A stretch of DNA of 33,914 bases, taken from Xanthobacteraceae bacterium. Its GTDB lineage: Bacteria > Pseudomonadota > Alphaproteobacteria > Rhizobiales > Xanthobacteraceae. The notes under the pieces were generated by a model, which was not told the origin of the DNA, ran no database searches, and was given only the letters and a program-made list of their open reading frames with translations. Location of the stretch: positions 1 through 33,914 of the forward strand of contig JAICQA010000002.1 of the NCBI GenBank assembly GCA_025929595.1, in the 5' to 3' direction. This document shows positions 1 through 7,026 of this stretch, in pieces. Positions within the stretch are counted from its first letter, which is position 1; each line of letters opens with the position of its first letter. A program made the translations under genes and the position numbers.

Positions 1-121
1 AAATTCCAATCGTCTGACGGCCCAGCCGTCCGCCCGGGTGGCGTCGCGTCAAGCGTGTGCTTGCGAGGGCCTGCCTTTGTCCCGACCGCGCCTAGCAGTT
101 TGAAGGGAAGGCCGAAGGACC

Positions 122-667
122 ATGCACAATTCGACTGCGGCACCAGCCGACGCCAGTGCCCGGAATCCTGCCGATTGGAGTTCGACCAAGGCCGCTTCCG
201 GTGCAGCCGAACTGACGCAATTCATCAGCTTTGCCATCGGCGACGACCAGTACGGCGTCGACATCATGGCCGTGCGTGAGATCAAGGGCTGGTCAGAAGT
301 ATCAAACCTCCCCAAGCAGCCGGATTATGTGCGCGGCGTCCTGAATCTGCGCGGCGTCATCGTTCCGATCATCGACCTGCGCCGCCGTTTCGGCCAGGGC
401 GCGACGGAAGCAACCGCCAGCCACATCGTCATCATCGTTCAGATCGGTCCGCGCCTGATCGGCATGCTGGCCGACCGCGTGCTCGACATCGTCTCGCTCG
501 ACGCCACGACCATCCAGCCGGTCCCGCGCATCTCGCAGTCGGCGCGCGTGGACTTCCTGTCCGGTCTCGTCACCGTCGACGGCGCGCTGATCGCCCTCAT
601 CGATCTGCCAAACATGCTCGCCCTGCCGGGCGACGGCGGCGATACGCCCGCGCAGATCGGCCATTAG
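122..667 (+). CDS. cheW: Chemotaxis coupling protein CheW
   Basis: This 181-residue cytoplasmic adaptor links chemoreceptors to the kinase CheA in the signalling array. The CheW fold runs from about residue 30 to 170. The block YGVDIMAVREI, the VRGVLNLRGVIVPIIDLRRRF stretch (here about residues 70-90) and a DRVLDIVSL strand are all typical of the family. About 28 extra residues precede the domain, rich in Ala and Ser, so the protein is slightly longer than usual. The ATG follows a purine-rich GAAGGGAAGGCCGAAGGA segment that can serve as ribosome binding site. It is the first gene of the chemotaxis cluster in the window. The 121 bases upstream show only a 6-bp hairpin (16-30) and no convincing promoter. 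The 194 bases downstream (668-861) also show no clear promoter or terminator. Confidence 0.95.
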   Translation: MHNSTAAPADASARNPADWSSTKAASGAAELTQFISFAIGDDQYGVDIMAVREIKGWSEVSNLPKQPDYVRGVLNLRGVIVPIIDLRRRFGQGATEATASHIVIIVQIGPRLIGMLADRVLDIVSLDATTIQPVPRISQSARVDFLSGLVTVDGALIALIDLPNMLALPGDGGDTPAQIGH

Positions 668-861
668 ACCGAAGCGATGCATCACATGTCGTCGCTCGGA
701 CAAGAGATCGACGGTCTGGCCCAAGGGCCCGGCCGTTCGCCAAGGGGTGCGGGCATCGCTCCGCGCCGACATTCCACCAATAACGCTGAAAAACAACGAG
801 GCCACCGCAGCCCGCAGCGCGCGAGCGTTCCGCAGGCTGCATTCACACCGGGAGAGTACGC

Positions 862-2028
862 ATGAAGTTCAGGTTTTTGACAGTTGCCGCTTGCGCGCTG
901 GCCGTTTCGGTCCCCGCCCTGGCGGAAGACGGCGTCACCGCCGACACCATCGTTTTCGGGCAGGCCGCGGTTCTTGAAGGTCCCGCGTCCGCGCTCGGCA
1001 CCGGCATGAAGGCCGGTCTGACGGCGGCGTTCGAGGAAGCCAACAAGAAGGGCGGCGTTCACGGCCGCAAGCTGAAGCTGAACAGCGTCGACGACGGCTA
1101 CGAGCCGGCCAAGTCGATCGCTGCGACCAAGAAGCTGATCGAAGAGGACAAGGTGTTCTCGCTGATCGGCCCGGTCGGCACGCCGACTTCGGCTGCGACG
1201 CAGCCCATCGCGATGGCGGCGGGCGTGCCCTTCATCGGCCCGTTCACCGGCGCCGGTTTCCTGCGCAACCCGAAGCTTGAGAACGTGATCAACGTTCGCG
1301 GCAGCTACGATGCCGAGACCGAAGCGTGGGTCAAGCACCTCACCGAAGACCTGAAGATCAAGAAGATCGCGATCTTCTATCAGGACGACGCTTACGGCCG
1401 TGCCGGCCTGTCGGGCTTCAAGAAGGCGATGGACAAGCGCAGCCTGGAGATCGCCGCCGAAGGCACCTACGAGCGCAACACCGTTGCGGTGAAGTCGGCG
1501 CTGCTTGCGCTGCGCCGTGCGGAGCCGGAAGCGGTCGTGATGGTCGGCGCTTACAAGCCGTCCGCGGAGTTCATCAAGCTCTCGCGTCAGGTCGGCTTCA
1601 ATCCGGTCTTTGTCAACATTTCCTTCGTCGGCGCTTCGGCGCTCGCCAAGGAGCTCGGCAAGGACGGCGAAGGCGTGATCGTCAGCCAGGTCGTTCCGTT
1701 CCCGTGGGATGTCTCGATCAAGGCGATCGCCGACTATCAGGCGGCGATGAAGGCGGTCGACGCGAAAGCCGAACCCGACTTCGTTTCGCTCGAAGGCTAT
1801 CTCGTTGGCCGTCTCACCGTTGCCGCGCTTGAAAAGGCCGGCAAGGACGTGACGCGCGCGGGTCTGCTGAAGGCGATCAAGGACACCGGCAACTGGGACA
1901 TCGGCGGCGTCAAGCTGACCTACGGCCCGGCCGACAATGAAGGCTTCGACAAGGTCTTCATGACGGTCGTGCAGAAGGACGGAACCTTCAAGGCAGTCGA
2001 CAAGCTGATGAAGGTTTCTTCGAACTAA
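862..2028 (+). CDS. LivK-type ABC transporter substrate-binding protein
   Basis: This 388-residue periplasmic binding protein belongs to the branched-chain amino acid/amide type (Peripla_BP_6, type I fold). A Sec signal peptide covers residues 1-21 and ends in PALA before EDGVTADTI. The mature protein shows typical landmarks: FGQAAVLEGPASALGTGMKAG, an EANKKGGVHGRKL segment, GPVGTPTSAATQPI, and a C-terminal WDIGGVKLTYGP block. GGGAGAG lies five to six bases before the ATG. No permease or ATPase genes lie nearby, so it may serve a transporter encoded elsewhere or act as a ligand-binding partner of the chemoreceptors encoded directly downstream. The ligand cannot be read from the sequence; amino acids, amides and aromatic acids are all known for the family. 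Two strong hairpins follow the stop codon, so it is probably its own transcription unit. Confidence 0.9.
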   Translation: MKFRFLTVAACALAVSVPALAEDGVTADTIVFGQAAVLEGPASALGTGMKAGLTAAFEEANKKGGVHGRKLKLNSVDDGYEPAKSIAATKKLIEEDKVFSLIGPVGTPTSAATQPIAMAAGVPFIGPFTGAGFLRNPKLENVINVRGSYDAETEAWVKHLTEDLKIKKIAIFYQDDAYGRAGLSGFKKAMDKRSLEIAAEGTYERNTVAVKSALLALRRAEPEAVVMVGAYKPSAEFIKLSRQVGFNPVFVNISFVGASALAKELGKDGEGVIVSQVVPFPWDVSIKAIADYQAAMKAVDAKAEPDFVSLEGYLVGRLTVAALEKAGKDVTRAGLLKAIKDTGNWDIGGVKLTYGPADNEGFDKVFMTVVQKDGTFKAVDKLMKVSSN

Positions 2029-2036
2029 GTCTGAAG

Positions 2037-2064
2037 GCGGCGGCTCCGCAAACGGAGCCGCCGC
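2037..2064 (+). terminator. Strong GC-rich hairpin after the livK-like gene
   Basis: A perfect 12-bp stem (GCGGCGGCTCCG at 2037-2048 against 2053-2064) with a CAAA loop starts nine bases after the stop codon. It is followed by AATTCT rather than a T run, so it may stabilise the mRNA end or give partial termination. A second perfect 8-bp hairpin follows at 2073-2098. Confidence 0.6.
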
Positions 2065-2072
2065 AATTCTAA

Positions 2073-2098
2073 GCGCCGGCGGGGGATTTGGCCGGCGC
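2073..2098 (+). terminator. Second hairpin between livK-like gene and first receptor
   Basis: GCGCCGGC (2073-2080) pairs with GCCGGCGC (2091-2098) around a 10-base loop. It ends 14 bases before the first receptor's ATG, next to its G-rich ribosome binding region. It could also affect translation initiation of that receptor. Confidence 0.45.
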
Positions 2099-2112
2099 CC
2101 GGGGGGTAGGGG

Positions 2113-4929
2113 ATGAAAGTATTTCGTAGCGTCCTGAATCTTGTTTCACGGCTCAATCCGCTGAACCTGTTCGCGCGCTTCGGCGTCAAGGTGAAGCTGC
2201 AAGCGGCCTTTGCGGCGGCGGCCCTCATGACCGTCGTGGCCTCCGCGGTCGCGATCGTTTCGTTTCAGCATGTCGAAACCGACGTCGAGCGCGTGGCAAA
2301 GCACGAAGTGCCGCTGATGACGGACGCGCTCCGCCTCTCGGTGATCGCCGGAGAAATTTCCACCTCCGCCGCCCGCTTTGTCGGCGCCCGTACCGTTGCG
2401 GAGCAAAAAGAGCTGACCACCCAGATCTCGGAGCGCACGGAATCTCTGCGCCGCACCATCGAACGGCTGCGCCCGAAGGCCGACGCTTCATACTTTGCCG
2501 GTGTTGAAGCCGCTTCGGCGGACCTCAACAAGAACCTGGCCGAGCTCGACAAGGTGATCGTGCAAAGAACCAGTATGCGGGCCGCGGTTGAGCAGCAACT
2601 GGATGCCATTCACAAGATTCATACGCAGATTGGCGACAAGCTGACACCGATCGTCGACGATTCCTATTTCGACGTCGTGATGACGGCGGAAAGCGTCGGC
2701 AAGTCCGGCGACAAGCTGATCCGCGGACTGGTCAACGAAAATCTGATGAGAATGCAGACCATGGTCCAGCTTGGTTCTGAAACCAATCTGGTCACCGGCC
2801 TGCTGACGGCCGGCGCGCTGACCTCGTCGCCGGCCATCCTTGCAATGATTGAAGACCGCTTCACGGCGTCGGTTCGCCGCGCGCAACGCGAACTCGCGCG
2901 GCTGCCGGACGATCCGAAATATGCGGCACTTCGTCAGCGCACCGACCAGCTCATCAAGCAGGCGAATTTCAAAGGTCCGCGCGGCGGTGACGGCGAACTA
3001 TCGCGGCTTCAGAACGTCTTCCGCGCTCATGAAGGGCTCGCGGCGATTCTGATTACGCTGATCGATGATCTCAATTTCTCGACGGTGCTGGATAGCGAGC
3101 AGGCCGCCAAGCGCACCAGCCAGGTGATCAAGGAGCTGGTCAGCAACCAGATTTCCGGTCTGCGCAACGCCCTGGAAATCGCGGTCCAGACTCATCTCGT
3201 CGCCAGCCTGATGAGCGAAGTAGCGGTCGCGCGCGAATCGGCTTCGCTTGTGCCGCTTCAGGATCGCTTCCGCGCCTCCGCCGCCCTGCTCAATAAATCC
3301 GTCGCCGTTCTCAAGGACGACACCGTCAGGAAAAGCGTCGAGCAGTTGCTGGCCTTCGGAGCCGGTAACAACAGCGTCTTTGAGACGCGCAAGCAGGAGC
3401 TGCTGGCAACCGCCGCGGCGGACAAGACCGTCGAGGCAAATTTGCGCATCCAGCGCGATCTGGAAGCCGCGGTCGGCCTGCTGGTGTCGAACTCGGAGTC
3501 CTCGATGATCCTGGGTACGACCAACCTGCTCGAAGACCTCGCGCAGAATCGTACCCTTCTGATCGTCGTCGCGCTGGCGAGCCTCCTGGCCGCCGCGCTC
3601 ATCGCCTACTTTTATGTTCAGCGCAGCCTCATCCGGCGCCTGACCACGCTCGGCACCACCATGGAGCGCCTGTCGTCGGGCGACAATCAGGTGGATGTCG
3701 CCGCGGCCGAAGACCGCGACGAGGTCGGCAAGATGGCGCGGGCGGTGGTCGTGTTCCGCGATGCCGCAGTCGAGAAGCTCCGGCTTGAAGGCGAAGCCGA
3801 AGCGCAGCGCAAAGGCGCCGAAGACGAACGCAAGCGCAATGAGGCTATTCAGGCCCGCCACGCCGAGGAACAGGCACAGGCGATCCACTCGCTCGCCGAG
3901 GGTCTGCGGCAATTGTCGGACGGGGACCTCGCCTTCCGCCTCACCGACGGCTTCACGGACGAATACATCCGTATCAAGGAAGACTTCAACGCCGCGATGG
4001 AACGCCTGCAGGAGACCATGGGCGCGATCGTCGCTTCCATGCGCGAGGTCTCGAACGCGGCGGTGGAAATTTCCGCCAGCACGACCGACCTTTCACAGCG
4101 CACCGAGGAGCAGGCGGCGAGCCTCGAGGAAACCTCCGCCTCGATGGAAGAGATCGCGGCGACGGTAAAAAAGAACGCCGAGAATGCACTGCACGCCAGC
4201 CAATTTGCGAACGATACCCGCAAGGTTGCCGATCGCGGCGGGGAGGTGGCGGGAGCGGCCGTGTCCTCGATGGCGCGTATCGAAGACTCGTCCGAGAAGA
4301 TTTCCGACATCATCGGCGTCATCGACGAGATCGCGTTCCAGACCAATCTCCTGGCGCTGAACGCCGCGGTCGAGGCCGCGCGCGCCGGCGAAGCGGGCCG
4401 CGGGTTCGCGGTCGTCGCGGCGGAAGTCCGCAGCCTCGCGCAGCGTTCGTCGCAGGCCGCGAAGGACATCAAGGACTTGATCCACAAGAGCTCCGACCAG
4501 GTTCAGGAAGGCGTCGAGCTGGTCAACCAGGCCGGCACGGCGCTGACCGAGATCGTCACGTCGATCAAGAAGGTCGCGGAAATCGTCGGCGAAATCGCAT
4601 CCGCGAGTTCCGAGCAATCGACCGGCATCGACCAGATCAGCACCGCGCTCTCGCAGATGGACGAGATCACGCAGCAGAACTCGGCCCTGGTTGAGGAAAA
4701 CGCGGCCTCGGTCAAGACGCTCGAACAGCAGTCACAGGCGATGGACGAGCAGATTTCGATCTTCAAGCTCGGCACGCTCGCGGAGGCCGCAGAAGCGATG
4801 CGACGTGCGGCGCCTGAGGCTCCGAAGCAACCGGCCCGTCATGTTGCGCGCCGCGCGAACGGCAAAGGCTCAACGCATGGCGCGCTCGCTGTTGCTCAGG
4901 AAGAAGATGCCGACTGGAAAGAATTCTAA
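2113..4929 (+). CDS. Methyl-accepting chemotaxis protein with large duplicated periplasmic domain
   Basis: This 938-residue transmembrane chemoreceptor has TM1 at about 29-51, a roughly 430-residue helical periplasmic region, TM2 at 481-502, HAMP at about 503-557, a second HAMP-like element at about 590-640, and an MCP signalling domain to about 880. The signalling hairpin tip, around residues 733-780, contains the conserved FQTNLLALNAAVEAARAGE block. The periplasmic part contains two ungapped copies of one module offset by 136 residues (202-280 and 338-416, both with a DRFxAS motif). The C-terminus is a flexible linker ending DWKEF, resembling the CheR/CheB docking pentapeptide. The ligand is unknown. 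The ATG follows a G-rich GGGGGGTAGGGG segment. It is the first of three tandem receptors. The preceding livK-like protein is a possible periplasmic partner (inference). Confidence 0.95.
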   Translation: MKVFRSVLNLVSRLNPLNLFARFGVKVKLQAAFAAAALMTVVASAVAIVSFQHVETDVERVAKHEVPLMTDALRLSVIAGEISTSAARFVGARTVAEQKELTTQISERTESLRRTIERLRPKADASYFAGVEAASADLNKNLAELDKVIVQRTSMRAAVEQQLDAIHKIHTQIGDKLTPIVDDSYFDVVMTAESVGKSGDKLIRGLVNENLMRMQTMVQLGSETNLVTGLLTAGALTSSPAILAMIEDRFTASVRRAQRELARLPDDPKYAALRQRTDQLIKQANFKGPRGGDGELSRLQNVFRAHEGLAAILITLIDDLNFSTVLDSEQAAKRTSQVIKELVSNQISGLRNALEIAVQTHLVASLMSEVAVARESASLVPLQDRFRASAALLNKSVAVLKDDTVRKSVEQLLAFGAGNNSVFETRKQELLATAAADKTVEANLRIQRDLEAAVGLLVSNSESSMILGTTNLLEDLAQNRTLLIVVALASLLAAALIAYFYVQRSLIRRLTTLGTTMERLSSGDNQVDVAAAEDRDEVGKMARAVVVFRDAAVEKLRLEGEAEAQRKGAEDERKRNEAIQARHAEEQAQAIHSLAEGLRQLSDGDLAFRLTDGFTDEYIRIKEDFNAAMERLQETMGAIVASMREVSNAAVEISASTTDLSQRTEEQAASLEETSASMEEIAATVKKNAENALHASQFANDTRKVADRGGEVAGAAVSSMARIEDSSEKISDIIGVIDEIAFQTNLLALNAAVEAARAGEAGRGFAVVAAEVRSLAQRSSQAAKDIKDLIHKSSDQVQEGVELVNQAGTALTEIVTSIKKVAEIVGEIASASSEQSTGIDQISTALSQMDEITQQNSALVEENAASVKTLEQQSQAMDEQISIFKLGTLAEAAEAMRRAAPEAPKQPARHVARRANGKGSTHGALAVAQEEDADWKEF

Positions 4930-4995
4930 CAAGGCGGCAAACGCCGCACTCGCACCCCACGAGCGGGCGGGAAAGCAAGGTCAGAACGGACGATC

Positions 4996-6984
4996 ATGAG
5001 CAAGCTTCCGCAATTTTCCATCTCGACAAAACTCTATGCACTATTTGCGTTGCTTGCCGGTCTGACCGTCGCACTTGCGATGTACGCCGTTTACAGTTCC
5101 CGGGATCACGCTGCGCTCTCGGCCGAATTGCAGTCGGCCTCGCTTGGCGCGCGCAACGTCGAGCGCGTCAATAGCCTGATCTACGCCGTGGTCATGGAAT
5201 CGCGCGGCATCTATATGTCGCCCGACGTCGCGGCTGCGAAGCGCTTCGGGACCAACCTCCTCAAATTCAATGAAGAGATCGCGGCGACCGTCGCCGCCTG
5301 GCAGAAGATCGTCCAGGCCGACGACGCGGCACAGTTTGAGGAATTCTCCAAGCGCATCAAGCAGTTCATCGACTTCCGCCGCGAGCTCGTGCGGCTCGGT
5401 ACCGAGGTCAATCCGGCTGCCGGCCGTGAATGGGGCGACAACGAAGCCAATCGCAGCGTCCGCACCGCGCTGAACAAGGATGTCGACGCGCTCGCAAAGC
5501 TCTACGCAGCGCGTGCCGAGCGCATCACGGCCCGCATCGACCGCGGCATCAGCACGACCGGCGCCGTGATGGGCGTGCTCGGCTTTGTTGCGATTCTGGT
5601 CGCTGCCTTCGGCATGGCGCTCATCTGGCGCGGCGTCATCCGGCCGCTGGCGCGCCTCGTCGACACGATGGGCGAACTCGCCCAGCACAACAATGACGTC
5701 GCTGTGCCCGGCACGGAACGCGGCGATGAAGTAGGACAGATGGCTCGTGCCGTGCTCGTGCTGCGCGACGCCTCGATCGAGAAGGTTCGGCTCGAAGGCG
5801 AAACCGCCGACCAGCGCCGCACCAGCGAAGCGGAGCGGCGCAAGAACGCCGAAATTCAGGCCAAGGCGGCGGAAGAACAGGCCGACGCCATGCGCGCGCT
5901 CGCCGAGGGTTTGAGCCGGATGGCGCAGGGCGATCTCACCTTCCGCCTGAGCGAAGGCTTCACCGGCGACTACGAGCAGATCCGGGACGATTTCAACGCC
6001 ACCATCGGTCACATGCAGGAGACGATGACGGCGATCGTCGTGGCCACGCGCGAGGTCGCCAACACCGCCGCCGAGATTTCGGCGAGCACGACCGATCTCT
6101 CGCAGCGCACCGAGGAGCAGGCGGCGAGCCTCGAGCAGACCTCGGCCTCGATGGAGCAGATCTCCTCGACCGTGAAGAAGAACGCGGAAAACGCGCAGCA
6201 GGCCAATCAGTTCGCGATCGGCACTCGTCAGGTCGCCGGCCAGGGCGGCCAGATTGTCAGCGAGGCCGTCTCCTCCATGGCGCGCATCGAGGAGTCGTCG
6301 AAAAAGATTTCCGACATCATCGGTGTCATCGACGAGATCGCCTTCCAGACCAATCTGCTGGCGCTCAATGCCGCGGTTGAAGCCGCACGAGCCGGCGAAG
6401 CGGGCCGCGGCTTTGCCGTGGTCGCGCAGGAAGTCCGCAGCCTCGCCCAGCGTTCGTCCCAGGCGGCGAAGGATATCAAGGAGCTCATCAACAAGAGCTC
6501 CGGTCAGGTCGAGGAAGGCGTCGAGCTGGTCAACCGCGCCGGCACGGCGCTCACCGAGATCGTCGAGTCGATCAAGAAGGTTGCCGACATCGTGTCGGGC
6601 ATCGCGGTCGCGAGCACCGAGCAGGCGACCGGCATCGACCAGATCAACACCGCGCTCTCGCAGATGGACGAGGTCACACAGCAAAATTCCGCGCTCGTCG
6701 AACAGAACGCAGCCTCCGCAAAGTCCCTCGAAGAGCAGGCCGCCGCCATGGACGATCAGGTCGGCCGCTTCCAGATCGGCGACGCGGGTCTGCCGCAAAC
6801 GGCGCCAGCGCCAGTGGCCGCGCCGAAGCGTCCCGAACGCGTGCGCGTTGCCGCTCCGGCCGCCGCTATGCCGGTCCGCAAGCGCGCGGTCGCGGCAAGA
6901 GCCAATGGCCGCGGTCCAGTCGCCCGCATGCAGGCGGCCGTTGCCACGGCTTTTGAAGACGACGCCGCGTGGAAAGAGTTTTGA
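4996..6984 (+). CDS. Methyl-accepting chemotaxis protein, four-helix-bundle type sensor
   Basis: This 662-residue chemoreceptor has TM1 at about 11-33, a helical periplasmic sensor of about 150 residues (36-187) that looks like a four-helix bundle, TM2 at 188-211, HAMP at about 212-265 and a second HAMP-like repeat at about 300-350. The MCP signalling domain follows, with the same hairpin-tip sequence as the gene before it. The last 60 residues are Ala/Pro/Arg-rich and end AWKEF, the same tail type as in its two neighbours. The cytoplasmic half is very similar to the flanking receptors while the sensor differs, which fits tandem duplication followed by sensor replacement. The gap to the upstream receptor is 66 bases, with no obvious terminator, so co-transcription is likely. 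The ligand is unknown. Confidence 0.95.
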   Translation: MSKLPQFSISTKLYALFALLAGLTVALAMYAVYSSRDHAALSAELQSASLGARNVERVNSLIYAVVMESRGIYMSPDVAAAKRFGTNLLKFNEEIAATVAAWQKIVQADDAAQFEEFSKRIKQFIDFRRELVRLGTEVNPAAGREWGDNEANRSVRTALNKDVDALAKLYAARAERITARIDRGISTTGAVMGVLGFVAILVAAFGMALIWRGVIRPLARLVDTMGELAQHNNDVAVPGTERGDEVGQMARAVLVLRDASIEKVRLEGETADQRRTSEAERRKNAEIQAKAAEEQADAMRALAEGLSRMAQGDLTFRLSEGFTGDYEQIRDDFNATIGHMQETMTAIVVATREVANTAAEISASTTDLSQRTEEQAASLEQTSASMEQISSTVKKNAENAQQANQFAIGTRQVAGQGGQIVSEAVSSMARIEESSKKISDIIGVIDEIAFQTNLLALNAAVEAARAGEAGRGFAVVAQEVRSLAQRSSQAAKDIKELINKSSGQVEEGVELVNRAGTALTEIVESIKKVADIVSGIAVASTEQATGIDQINTALSQMDEVTQQNSALVEQNAASAKSLEEQAAAMDDQVGRFQIGDAGLPQTAPAPVAAPKRPERVRVAAPAAAMPVRKRAVAARANGRGPVARMQAAVATAFEDDAAWKEF

Positions 6985-7026
6985 CGAACACAGCCGCCAG
7001 GACGGCGGCAGAAGTGAGCAGAAGCA

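Noticed and set aside
1..121. CtrA site (TTAA-N7-TTAA) or sigma-70 promoter before cheW
   Set aside because: There is no TTAA in this stretch and no credible -10/-35 pair; the promoter may be upstream of the window.
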